From positions 22,129 through 86,128 of the forward strand of contig JAFXZJ010000016.1 in assembly GCA_017541305.1 (NCBI GenBank): a stretch of DNA of 64,000 nt, given 5' to 3'. Origin of the DNA: Clostridia bacterium. Its GTDB lineage: Bacteria; Bacillota; Clostridia; Christensenellales; CAG-138. The notes under the pieces were generated by a model. That model was not told where the DNA came from. It saw nothing but the letters and a program-made list of their open reading frames with translations, and did no database searches. A program made the position numbers and the translations under genes. Of the stretch, positions 1 to 7,999 are shown in pieces. Numbering within the stretch: position 1 is the stretch's first letter; each line of letters begins with the position of its first letter.

Positions 1-1224
1 CTGCTCGGTAAAGGCTATTGGCGAGCCGTCGTCATTCGTTTTCCAGCCGTACCACAGCGGATTGCGGGTCAGCGTGATCCGCTCGCCGGGCACGCAGGAC
101 GAAAGCTTGTAGGGCCCGAAGCCGGGCGTATTATTAAGTGCGGTGCAGTAGCCGTGATCTGCGGCTTTTTCATAAAGCGGCATATAGACGAGCCACGAGC
201 GGGAGAAAGCGCTAAACAGCGCGTCCATCGAAACGGGCGCCCCGCACACGTAGATAAAGGTCAGCTCGTCCGCCTTGTAGCAGCCCACCGAGGACGCGAA
301 ATCGGGCGGCAGCGCGTTCGCCCTTCTGCGCACGGCGCAGCAATCGGCCTCGCTTGAGCCCACCTCGAGCGCTTCGGCATATCCCGCCCATATCGCGGCG
401 GCGCTCATGGGCTCGCTTGCGGGCATAGAAACGGACTGATATTCCGTCCTGTCCCCTATCTCCACCCAGTTGGGGCAGCTTGCGCCGGATTTATCCACCG
501 CGTCGCCAAGCCCCCAAAAGCTCCACATATCCAGCATAAGCGTTTCGCCCGCGGCGATCGCCTGCGCGTTGCTCGCATAGCCCGCCCGGCCCACGGGAAC
601 GTATTCCCATTCCTCCGCGGGCTTATAATATTCCTCCGCTCCGGCGGGCGCGGCCTCGTCCATGCAAAGCCTTGCCGCGGCGGGATTGGCAAGCGCGGGA
701 TCGAGCAGTGCCTTGAGCGAATCCACGTAATCATCCGCCGTTATGCGCTCGCCCGTTTCCCAACAGGCGCCGTCCCTAAGCCTGACCCTGAACACAAGGC
801 CCTCCGTCATCTCCGAGGGGCGTTTGGAGCCCGTGCTGCAGCCGTATTTTACTATATCGTCCCTGCTCTCGGCGGTGATATCCTCTATGCTTTCCGCCAT
901 TTCGTAAGCCCAGACGTATCCGCCCGTTTCGGTATCGGCGGGCCTGAGCGAAACGAGGGGCGAGGATATCAGCCCCGCGATCCTTTCCGCTTCGTCGGAA
1001 AGCAGCGCGTGCGGGCTCCACGAAGCGGGGAATTCGGTGAAATAATCATAATAGGTATAGGGGGTGCCCGAAAGCGCGTCGGGCGCTTCCTTTTTTACCG
1101 GCTCCGGCGATGGCGCCGCCGTGGGAGCGGGGGTCGCCTCCGGCGAAGGCTCCTCGGCGGGCGCGCAGGAGGCAAGCGCAAGCAGCATGATAAGGGCAAG
1201 CATGCCCGCAAACGCTCTTTTCAT
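1..1224 (-). CDS. Peptide-type ABC transporter substrate-binding lipoprotein (SBP family 5), partial
   Basis: Reading leftward, the frame stays open to the window edge, so the C-terminus is missing. The first 20 or so residues are a lipoprotein signal (MKRAFAGMLALIMLLALASC) with the lipobox Cys followed by a Pro/Glu/Thr linker. The next part resembles the start of OppA/DppA-like binding proteins: a LISPLVSLRP stretch, LVFRVRLRDGACWETGERITADD (the usual predicted-load segment of this family, here quoted in part only) and NTPGFGPYKL. It probably delivers peptides or similar solutes to a permease outside the window. The ATG at 1224 follows GGAAAGGAGG at good spacing. It is last in an operon after yhaM, 37 nt downstream of it. 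Family assignment is good; the substrate is unknown. Confidence 0.75.
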   Translation of the reverse strand, partial: MKRAFAGMLALIMLLALASCAPAEEPSPEATPAPTAAPSPEPVKKEAPDALSGTPYTYYDYFTEFPASWSPHALLSDEAERIAGLISSPLVSLRPADTETGGYVWAYEMAESIEDITAESRDDIVKYGCSTGSKRPSEMTEGLVFRVRLRDGACWETGERITADDYVDSLKALLDPALANPAAARLCMDEAAPAGAEEYYKPAEEWEYVPVGRAGYASNAQAIAAGETLMLDMWSFWGLGDAVDKSGASCPNWVEIGDRTEYQSVSMPASEPMSAAAIWAGYAEALEVGSSEADCCAVRRRANALPPDFASSVGCYKADELTFIYVCGAPVSMDALFSAFSRSWLVYMPLYEKAADHGYCTALNNTPGFGPYKLSSCVPGERITLTRNPLWYGWKTNDDGSPIAFTEQ

Positions 1225-1261
1225 AGGCGGCCTCCTTTCCCGTAAAAAATCTCGATCGTAT

Positions 1262-2254
1262 TTATTCCTCGATATCCTTCAGCCCGTGGCCGTGCCTGTA
1301 AAGCAGGCGGTTGTCCATCGACCACTGGCGCTCGGTAAATTCGCCCACCTTAACGCCGCCAAGCGCGTCATACATCTCGTAAAGCCTGGCGTCGAGCATG
1401 TCGATCTGGGAAACGATCTCCGCCTCGGGGAACATGGGGAATTTGGGCGAGCCGTAATCGGGCTGGCCGTGGTGCGAAAGCAGTATGTGCGAAACGAGCG
1501 TGACGAGCGGCTCGGGCAGCTGCAGCTCCGCCGCCGCCTGCTCCACCATTGAAACGCCCATATTGATATGCCCCATCAGCTGGCCCCTTGTGGAATAGGA
1601 CGTGGCAACGCCCAGCTCGCCCACGTTAAGCTCCTCGGTCTTGGCAATATCGTGCAGTATCACGCCGCAGTAGACCAGATCGGGGCTCAGCTCGGGATAA
1701 AGGGGCTTATACACCTCAACGATCTTTTTTGCAAGCTCGAGCATGGTGCCCGTGTGGAACATCAGCCCGCAGCGCACGGCGTGATGCAGCTTGAGCGCCG
1801 CGGGATAGGCGGCTATGCTCGCCCTGCGGCTCCTTAAAAGATACTGCGTGAGCATTGCAAGATCGGGATCGGAAAGCTTGCCCGCAAATTCGTAAATGCT
1901 CTCGAAAGTCTGCTCGCCGTCTATGGGCGAGCTTGCGACTATGGCGCTCATGTCGATCTGATCCTTATCGTTCCTGTGGCGTATGCGGTCTATCTTGAAC
2001 TGCTCGACGTCCTTCCACAGATTCACGGTGCCGCGCACCTTTATAAGATCGCCCACCGCGTAAAGGCCGTGGGTATCCGCGCTGTAATCCCAAAGCTTGG
2101 CGTTGATCTCGCCGCCGGCGTCGGCTATCACGAAATCAAGATAATCCGCGCCCTTCACGTTCTTTTTGACGAGCACGGAGCGCACTATGCAAAAGCCCTC
2201 CACCGTGCCGTTTTCCTTGTTGATATAGTTTGAAAGCAAATTCATCCTGCCCAT
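1262..2254 (-). CDS. yhaM: YhaM-type 3'-5' exoribonuclease (OB fold plus HD domain)
   Basis: A 330-residue protein with the YhaM architecture: an N-terminal OB-fold nucleic-acid binding domain (about residues 18-100, with KGADYLDFVIAD and the INAKLWDY strand) and a C-terminal HD metal-dependent phosphohydrolase domain (about 155-300). Candidate metal ligands are H158, H167, the H201-D202 pair in VILHDIAKTEEL and the later LLSHHGQPDYGSP. YhaM relatives trim RNA, and in some species DNA, from the 3' end. Length matches the family (about 310-330). The ATG at 2254 is chosen because GGGAGG lies 8 nt upstream. It sits 20 nt behind the lipoprotein gene, so co-transcription from the 2963-2991 promoter is likely. 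Confidence 0.85.
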   Translation of the reverse strand: MGRMNLLSNYINKENGTVEGFCIVRSVLVKKNVKGADYLDFVIADAGGEINAKLWDYSADTHGLYAVGDLIKVRGTVNLWKDVEQFKIDRIRHRNDKDQIDMSAIVASSPIDGEQTFESIYEFAGKLSDPDLAMLTQYLLRSRRASIAAYPAALKLHHAVRCGLMFHTGTMLELAKKIVEVYKPLYPELSPDLVYCGVILHDIAKTEELNVGELGVATSYSTRGQLMGHINMGVSMVEQAAAELQLPEPLVTLVSHILLSHHGQPDYGSPKFPMFPEAEIVSQIDMLDARLYEMYDALGGVKVGEFTERQWSMDNRLLYRHGHGLKDIEE

Positions 2255-2275
2255 ATTATCCTCCCATCGCTTTCG

Positions 2276-2929
2276 TCAGACGTTCAAAAATATCCTGCAT
2301 CTGAGTATCGCAAACTCGTTCGTTTCGGTATAGGGAAGATCCAGCTCGATGCTGATCGGCTCCCCGTCCTCGTTTACCGAATCCGCCTTTACCGTCACAC
2401 CTATCACGCTGCCGTCGTCGTTCAAAAGGGGCTTCACGCTCTCGATCGGGGCCGCGGCGCGCGTTCCCGAAGCCTTTATATAATAGAAGCCGTCCTCGTA
2501 ATAGAAATCCTGCTCCTTTTCGGGATCGCGCCGGGTGCGGCGGAAATCGGCAAGCTCGATGCCCTTGAACACCGACTTTACGAATTCATCGGCCTGCTCC
2601 TTGGGCAGCCTGCCATAGCCGGGAACGCCGCTGTATTCAAGCTGCTCCGTCGTAAAGCGGCAATAGATTATCCGCTCCATGCCGGCAAGATCCTGCCCCC
2701 GGGTCATATCGCATTCTCCGAAAAGGCTGAACGCCCCGATAAGCTCCTCGGCCCTTGCGCGCTGCGCATCGGTAAGCTCGACCGCTTCATCCTGCGCCGG
2801 CGCTGCGCTTTCCGCGGGAGCTTCGGTCGCTTTGGGATCGTTCCCCTCCCCGTTGCCGCCGCAGGCCGCAAGGCAAATAAGCGCCGCAAGCGCGATAAGA
2901 AGCGCGGTGATTCGCATAAAGTATCTCAT
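2276..2929 (-). CDS. Lipoprotein of unknown function
   Basis: A 217-residue protein I do not recognise. It starts with a lipoprotein signal (MRYFMRITALLIALAALICLAAC) whose lipobox is LAAC, followed by a Gly/Asn/Glu/Ala-rich linker and then a mixed charged domain ending in hydrophobic strands. A longer reading from 2947 exists, but GGAGG lies inside that extension 11 nt before the ATG at 2929, which favours the shorter form. It leads an operon with yhaM and the peptide-binding lipoprotein and has a near-perfect sigma-A promoter just upstream. The mature protein should face outward, anchored to the membrane. Confidence 0.65.
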   Translation of the reverse strand: MRYFMRITALLIALAALICLAACGGNGEGNDPKATEAPAESAAPAQDEAVELTDAQRARAEELIGAFSLFGECDMTRGQDLAGMERIIYCRFTTEQLEYSGVPGYGRLPKEQADEFVKSVFKGIELADFRRTRRDPEKEQDFYYEDGFYYIKASGTRAAAPIESVKPLLNDDGSVIGVTVKADSVNEDGEPISIELDLPYTETNEFAILRCRIFLNV

Positions 2930-2962
2930 ATCCGGAAAAACCTCCATATTATCTCAATTATA

Positions 2963-2991
2963 ATTATACCATTCAAAACGCCCCGTGTCAA
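2963..2991 (-). promoter_or_regulatory. Consensus sigma-A promoter for the lipoprotein-yhaM-SBP operon
   Basis: On the minus strand: TTGACA (2986-2991), exactly 17 nt, TATAAT (2963-2968). Both hexamers are perfect consensus. Predicted transcription start is near 2956. Confidence 0.85.
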
Positions 2992-3016
2992 AGGAAACGG
3001 AGCGCGTGTTTTGCAT

Positions 3017-3051
3017 AAAAAAGGGGCATGGCTTTATATTCCATGCCCCTT
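3017..3051 (-). terminator. Intrinsic terminator after ggt
   Basis: An 11-bp perfect stem (AAGGGGCATGG at 3021-3031 pairing with CCATGCCCCTT at 3041-3051) is followed in the leftward direction by a T-run. It closes the poly-gamma-glutamate operon. Confidence 0.85.
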
Positions 3052-3065
3052 AACGATTTTATCTC

Positions 3066-4823
3066 TTACGGTTCGGTGGTCTCAACGCTGCCGTTCCTGC
3101 GCTGATCGGCCGCGCCGAAGGCGGTGCCGTCGCCCGTGATGCCCACGGCGTTGAACGCGCCGAAGTATTCGCGTGATGAGAACAGCAGGCGGTTGAAGCC
3201 GTTCTTTTCAAGGGTGGAATCGGGATCTATTATCGTCCTGTCCTCCATGTAGAAATTATAGCCGTTCATGACGATCCTGGGCTTGTCGCACGCATCCTGA
3301 AGGGTCTCGCCGCCCTTGAAATAGCGGATGAGCACCTGCATCACGCTCTGGGGGATCCTGTCGCCGCCGGAGGAGCCCAGCGCCATCTTGAAGCCGTCGT
3401 CGCCCACGATAACGGTGGGGCAGGCGAAGGAGCGGGGACGCTGACCCTGCAGGCAGTAATTCCTGGCGGTGGGATTCTGGCTGGAGGTGACCATGGTGTC
3501 GTTAAGGAAGAAGCCGTCGGTATAGGTGCCAAGGCCGAAGAAATCCGAAAGCGTGTTCGTCATGGAAACCATCATGCCGTTCTTGTCGATAACGGAGATA
3601 TGCGTGGTGGATTCATGCTCGGGGTCGGTCTCGATGTATTCGGGATTGCCCGATCTCACCTGCTCGATCAGCTCGTTCATATGCGCCTCGGAAAGCAGAT
3701 CGCCGGGCACCTCGTGATAGGCGGGGTCGCAGATGTTCCTGCGGCGGTCGCGCAGCGTGACGGAGGAAACGGACGCCATTATCTTGGCATAGCGCATAAG
3801 ATCGGTCTCATAGGTGTCCAGATCGACCGCTTCGGCGATCTCAAGCATCTGTATCAGCGTGGTGCCGGAGAACGGCGCGGGAGCGGAGATCACCCTTCTG
3901 CCCATATATACGCCCTCGACGGGGGTGCGCTCGATCACCTTGTAGTTGTCGAAATCCTGATCGGTGAGCTTATAGTTCAGCGCCTCGATTATGTGCTGCC
4001 TGATGGGCTGGCCCTGGCCGTAGAATATGTTGCTTCCATAGCGCTGAATAAGGCGGTAGGTATCCGCAAGCTCGGTCTGGCGGATCATTTCGCCTTCGAC
4101 GAGCAGCCTGGAGCCGTTATAGAACTGGGGGTTTTTCCTGCTGCTGAGCTTGGAATGCGAGGTCTGCAGATGCCTTGCAAAGCTTTCCGAGATCGCAAAG
4201 CCGTTATCCGCATACTCAATGGCGGGCTGCAGCAGATTGCCCCAGGGAAGCGTGCCGTGCTCGTTATGCGCGGTCTCCATGCCGAGGACGAATCCGGGAA
4301 CGCCCGTCTTGCCGAACACCATGCTCATGTCGGCGCCCGCGGCGTCGCGGTAATCATAGAAAACGCTTGAATCGGTGGCGGGATCGTAAACGAGCATACC
4401 GCCGCCGCCGCCGATGCCGGATGCATAGGGCTCCAGCACGCCAAGCGCGAACGCAACGGCCACCGCGGCGTCCACCGCGTTGCCGCCGTTTTCAAGCACC
4501 TGGTTGCCTATCGCCGTGGCGATGGGATTGGAGCAGCTCACGCCGCCCGCGCTGGTGATCAGTATGGGCGGATCGGAGAATACGGGCGCGTCCGTGAGAT
4601 CCGCGGGGGGCTCGGTCTGATTGGGATCGGCCGTAACGCCGGGGGCCGCCGTGACCGCGGCGGGCTGCGAGGAGCTGATCACTTCGGGACCGGAGGGGTT
4701 ATTATCGTCATTGGCAAGCAGCTTGGGCAGATAGACTATCGCGCCAAGGCCCACCGCAAGCACCAGCGCTATGCAGACGAATATTATGAGTCCCTTGTTC
4801 TTCTGATTGCTTTTCTTTTCCAT
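3066..4823 (-). CDS. ggt: Membrane-anchored gamma-glutamyltranspeptidase (CapD/Ggt-like)
   Basis: A 585-residue Ntn-hydrolase of the gamma-glutamyltranspeptidase family. The N-terminus has one membrane anchor (about 11-34) and a Ser/Pro/Thr-rich linker (35-85) instead of a cleavable signal. The large-subunit region starts at ILITSAGGVSCSNP with the GGNAVDAAVA motif (113-122). The self-cleavage and nucleophile site is the first Thr of TTHISV (T406). The gamma-glutamyl binding loop is LGSSGG (482-487). Fourth and last in the pgsBCA operon, it occupies the place of capD/pgsS-type genes, whose products cut poly-gamma-glutamate and either release it or transfer it to peptidoglycan. Plain glutathione-type activity cannot be excluded, but the context favours polymer processing. 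Confidence 0.85.
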   Translation of the reverse strand: MEKKSNQKNKGLIIFVCIALVLAVGLGAIVYLPKLLANDDNNPSGPEVISSSQPAAVTAAPGVTADPNQTEPPADLTDAPVFSDPPILITSAGGVSCSNPIATAIGNQVLENGGNAVDAAVAVAFALGVLEPYASGIGGGGGMLVYDPATDSSVFYDYRDAAGADMSMVFGKTGVPGFVLGMETAHNEHGTLPWGNLLQPAIEYADNGFAISESFARHLQTSHSKLSSRKNPQFYNGSRLLVEGEMIRQTELADTYRLIQRYGSNIFYGQGQPIRQHIIEALNYKLTDQDFDNYKVIERTPVEGVYMGRRVISAPAPFSGTTLIQMLEIAEAVDLDTYETDLMRYAKIMASVSSVTLRDRRRNICDPAYHEVPGDLLSEAHMNELIEQVRSGNPEYIETDPEHESTTHISVIDKNGMMVSMTNTLSDFFGLGTYTDGFFLNDTMVTSSQNPTARNYCLQGQRPRSFACPTVIVGDDGFKMALGSSGGDRIPQSVMQVLIRYFKGGETLQDACDKPRIVMNGYNFYMEDRTIIDPDSTLEKNGFNRLLFSSREYFGAFNAVGITGDGTAFGAADQRRNGSVETTEP

Positions 4824-4837
4824 TTAAGATACCAACC

Positions 4838-6010
4838 TTATCTGATTATGAGTCTGCCGTTTTCGATGGTATAGTCGGCTTCGGAGCCGATATCGGAAAC
4901 GAGCGTTCTTAATATGATAGCCGAATTAGTGATGACCGGCCTGCCGCCCTCGACGTTGAGGGGCACGACCTCGTAAGTCACGCCGCCGTCGGCGCCGAAC
5001 ACGCAGTTGAGCACCGCGCCGCGCTGGGTCATGGTGTAAGCCTCGTTGGCAACAAGATTTCCCAGGCCGTAGAATATGTACCCGTCGCCGTATTTTTCGG
5101 CCGAGAGCACCATCTGAATGCCCGTGCCCATTACCAGGTCGGCGCCGCTGTCGATAAGCAGGCGGCTGACGTTCCTCATGTAATCCGAAGGCTTCAGCAG
5201 ATAATATTCGCCCCAGCTGACCGTGACCGCTATGAAAGCGTCGGGCTCGTTCTCGCGCATGTTCCTGATATCGCGGGCGATGTCGTTGTCCTTGTCGTTA
5301 TAGGTGCGCACGTCATAGGTGAAATAATCGCGCGTCCTGTCGTCCGAGGTCTCTATGCCCACGTGCAGGATCGTCAGGCCCGTTTCGGGATCGGTGTGCC
5401 TTGTGAACACCGCGGCGTCGCCCGAAGCGGATGCGTCGATGCCGGCAACCGATATGCCGCCCGCGTCCTGGGGCCCGTTCACAACGGCGGCATGGGCGGA
5501 TTCAAGCGTCCTCGAGGTCTCCAGGGCGCCCTTGGAGCCGTAACGGAACATATCCTTGCTGCTGATGGTCGCGTCGCGCACGCCGATATCGAAAAGCGTG
5601 GTGGCGAATTCGGTGTTGAAATACTTATCCGCGAACTTTATGGACATGCCGCTCTGATAGGTCTCGACCGCGTCCTCGATTATAGGGTCGTTTATGGGCA
5701 CGCTGATGAAATCCGACTTGTCGAATATGCTGCGCACGCCCGAAAAATATTCTTCATATCCCTTGGCGTCGATCACCTTGCCGTCGCCCACGCAGTTGAC
5801 GTTGCCGGTGAAGGTGGCGGTGAAAGCGCCCGTGCCGGCTATGCCGTCATAGGCCGCGTCCTCGCCGTCAAAGTTAATGAATTTCAGCGCTATGCACAGG
5901 CCGATGAGCAGCACGGCGGCGACTATGTACCAGATGGGCGAGCCGGGCTTGCGCCGCCTGATACTGCGCTGTACGCGCTGCCTTAAATTTAACTTCGCAT
6001 TGCTTTCCAT
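4838..6010 (-). CDS. pgsA: Poly-gamma-glutamate synthesis protein PgsA/CapA
   Basis: 390 residues with a basic N-terminus, one membrane segment (about 24-44, IWYIVAAVLLIGLCIALKFI) and an extracellular CapA-type domain. Family landmarks are weak but ordered: FTGNVNCVGDGK near the start, the VTVSWGEYYLLKPS segment and YIFYGLGNLVANEA near the end. Length matches PgsA (about 380). PgsA/CapA works with PgsB and PgsC at the membrane in polymer synthesis and transport. The gene sits 11 nt after pgsC and 14 nt before ggt. The metallophosphatase-like residues seen in many CapA proteins are poorly conserved here. Confidence 0.8.
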   Translation of the reverse strand: MESNAKLNLRQRVQRSIRRRKPGSPIWYIVAAVLLIGLCIALKFINFDGEDAAYDGIAGTGAFTATFTGNVNCVGDGKVIDAKGYEEYFSGVRSIFDKSDFISVPINDPIIEDAVETYQSGMSIKFADKYFNTEFATTLFDIGVRDATISSKDMFRYGSKGALETSRTLESAHAAVVNGPQDAGGISVAGIDASASGDAAVFTRHTDPETGLTILHVGIETSDDRTRDYFTYDVRTYNDKDNDIARDIRNMRENEPDAFIAVTVSWGEYYLLKPSDYMRNVSRLLIDSGADLVMGTGIQMVLSAEKYGDGYIFYGLGNLVANEAYTMTQRGAVLNCVFGADGGVTYEVVPLNVEGGRPVITNSAIILRTLVSDIGSEADYTIENGRLIIR

Positions 6011-6021
6011 AATGCGTCTCC

Positions 6022-6471
6022 TCAGATCATTGCGATGACTTCAACGAGAACGTAGACTATCGCGGTGACCGCGACGGTGCCGATGAGCGTGAACTTGACG
6101 CCCTGCTTGGAAATGGTGCTGGCGATGAGCGCCGCGGTGATTACGCCGACGGAGGTCAGCGCGTCGATCGCGTCGAATATGCCGCCCAGGATGAGGTTGA
6201 GCAGGATTCGAAGTATCAGCGCGATGAATATGAACGCGACGAACTTCCTTTTGCCGTAAAGCATCATAAGGCGCGAGAGGCCGAATTCAACGGCAACGTA
6301 GGACAGTATGCCTATCGCCACGGTGCTGATAAGTATGCTCGGCTGATTGACCGTGAGCGCAAGATAAGCGGGAACGACTATGCCGCCCGCGGAAATGCCC
6401 GTCAGCTCGGTGAAAATAAGGCTGACGGCGATACCCAGAATAATAGTTGTGTAGACGTATGACAGTTCCAT
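6022..6471 (-). CDS. pgsC: Poly-gamma-glutamate synthesis protein PgsC/CapC
   Basis: A 149-residue integral membrane protein with about five hydrophobic segments and the PgsC motifs ELTGISAGGIVVPAYLAL and GKRKFVAFIF. The length is that of B. subtilis PgsC. With PgsB it forms the membrane ligase that polymerises glutamate. It begins 5 nt after the pgsB stop codon, which suggests translational coupling. Confidence 0.9.
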   Translation of the reverse strand: MELSYVYTTIILGIAVSLIFTELTGISAGGIVVPAYLALTVNQPSILISTVAIGILSYVAVEFGLSRLMMLYGKRKFVAFIFIALILRILLNLILGGIFDAIDALTSVGVITAALIASTISKQGVKFTLIGTVAVTAIVYVLVEVIAMI

Positions 6472-6476
6472 ATCGA

Positions 6477-7682
6477 TCAGGCGCTCGCGCCATCCTCCTT
6501 TTCCGATTTGCCGATGTTCATGAGCCCTTCGATGAGCTCTTCGCCAATGCCGTGAATGTTTCCTATGCCGAATACCACGGCGCCCCCCAGGCGCTTCTCT
6601 ATTTCGGATATCACCCTGCCGGGCTTGGCCGAATCGAGATTGAGATATTCCGCCTTGAAAAGGCCCTTTTTATATGCGTCCGTAATGGGCTTGGTGTTCT
6701 TGCCCACCGCGATGACGGTCTTGCAGGGAAGGTGGGGAATGACGTCCGCCGCCATCTGGCGTGTGCGGTCGCCCCTGTCGCCGCGGCAGTTGGCAAGCAC
6801 TATCAGGTTATCCCCGCTGACGCCCTTGTGCATCACGTGATCCCATATCTCAAGCGTTGAGACCGGGTCGTTCGCGGCAAAGCCGTTCACGAAGAAATCG
6901 CGGTTCTCCTGCGCCCCGATGGGGTTGATGGTCGCGATGCCGGGATCGGGCGGCGCGGTGAGTATGCCCGCCAGGGCCTCCTCGCGGTCGATGCCCAGCG
7001 CCTCGGCAAGGGCCAGGGGCACTGCCACGTTATTGGGGAACACCGCGTAATTGAACTTGTCCAGATACCCTTCGGGGATCTTGGATTCGTCCGCAACGAA
7101 CACCTTGGTGTGCCTTTCCGCGGCGATCTTGGAAAAATACTCGGTATAATCGCTCGAGCCCAGCACCAGTATGCCGTTATAGGGTATGGTGACGGTGAAG
7201 GCAAGCGCGATCTCGTCAAGGGTGGGGCCCATCTCGTCGATATGATCGGGCAGCACGTTGACTATGACGCCTATCTGCGCCTTTATCATCTGCTCCTGAT
7301 AGATCTTCTGCAGCTCGGGCTTGACCGCCATGCACTCGCACACCAGCGCTTCGGCGCCCCTGTCGGCGGCGCGGCTTATCACGCCTATCTGCTCCTTGAT
7401 ATTCGCGCCCTCGGGCTTGCGGTCGATGGGCTCCTCGTCGGCGTCCCAATACAGCATGCGGGCGGCGGAGCCCGTCGTCTTGCCGATGACCTTCACGCCA
7501 TGGTATTTCAGCATGGCGGTGATCATCCTGGTGATGGTCGATTTGCCGCGGATGCCGTTGACGTTGATGCGCATCGGTATCTTCTCGACCTGCTTAAGAT
7601 GCTTGCGTTTCTCGAGTATGCCGAGCACTATCAGCGCGATCCCGCACACGGCTATGAGAATGTAAACAGGTATGAACTTCAA
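6477..7682 (-). CDS. pgsB: Poly-gamma-glutamate synthase PgsB/CapB (Mur-ligase-like ATPase), TTG start
   Basis: A 401-residue amide ligase of the PgsB family: an N-terminal membrane segment (about 5-22), the P-loop GIRGKST (43-49), and Mur-ligase-like motifs further on (ALVCECMAVKPELQ, VNVLPDHIDEMG, LANCRGDRGDRT). It adds glutamate through gamma-carboxyl activation using ATP. I place the start at a TTG codon at 7682 because GGAGGG lies 7 nt upstream. The in-frame ATGs at 7697 and 7757 have no ribosome site and give an N-terminus unlike the family. It is first in pgsB-pgsC-pgsA-ggt. Confidence 0.87.
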   Translation of the reverse strand: MKFIPVYILIAVCGIALIVLGILEKRKHLKQVEKIPMRINVNGIRGKSTITRMITAMLKYHGVKVIGKTTGSAARMLYWDADEEPIDRKPEGANIKEQIGVISRAADRGAEALVCECMAVKPELQKIYQEQMIKAQIGVIVNVLPDHIDEMGPTLDEIALAFTVTIPYNGILVLGSSDYTEYFSKIAAERHTKVFVADESKIPEGYLDKFNYAVFPNNVAVPLALAEALGIDREEALAGILTAPPDPGIATINPIGAQENRDFFVNGFAANDPVSTLEIWDHVMHKGVSGDNLIVLANCRGDRGDRTRQMAADVIPHLPCKTVIAVGKNTKPITDAYKKGLFKAEYLNLDSAKPGRVISEIEKRLGGAVVFGIGNIHGIGEELIEGLMNIGKSEKEDGASA

Positions 7683-7762
7683 AAAATAACCCTCCATCAG
7701 TGCTATGCTTTTCAGGCCCGAAACGGACAAAAAGTCCCCTTCGGCATATAACACCAAATTCT

Positions 7763-7791
7763 ATGATATCATAAAAGCATTGTGAATGCAA
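7763..7791 (-). promoter_or_regulatory. Sigma-A promoter of the pgs operon
   Basis: Minus strand: TTGCAT (7786-7791), 17 nt, TATCAT (7763-7768). The predicted start near 7756 gives a leader of about 75 nt. The remaining 7800-7950 is AT-rich; I see no further structure in it. Confidence 0.65.
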
Positions 7792-7954
7792 CAACTTCCT
7801 TGATTTTTTGGGGATTTCTCATGAAAAAGTCATATTTCGGGATATTTTTCGCGCCTTTCTTTCAACCTGTAATCGACTTTTTGTGCGTATATTTACCGTC
7901 TTGACGGTATATAAATGAATCACAGTTCAGATTTGTGTATTTTTTATGAACAAG

Positions 7955-7982
7955 AAAAGGCCGGAGGCTGTTCCCTCCGGCA
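7955..7982 (-). terminator. Terminator after the 8000-9466 anti-sigma gene
   Basis: CCGGAGG (7961-7967) pairs with CCTCCGG (7974-7980) around a 6-nt loop and is followed leftward by a CCTTTTCTT tract. Confidence 0.7.
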
Positions 7983-7999
7983 TTATTCAGCGCCGCGTT

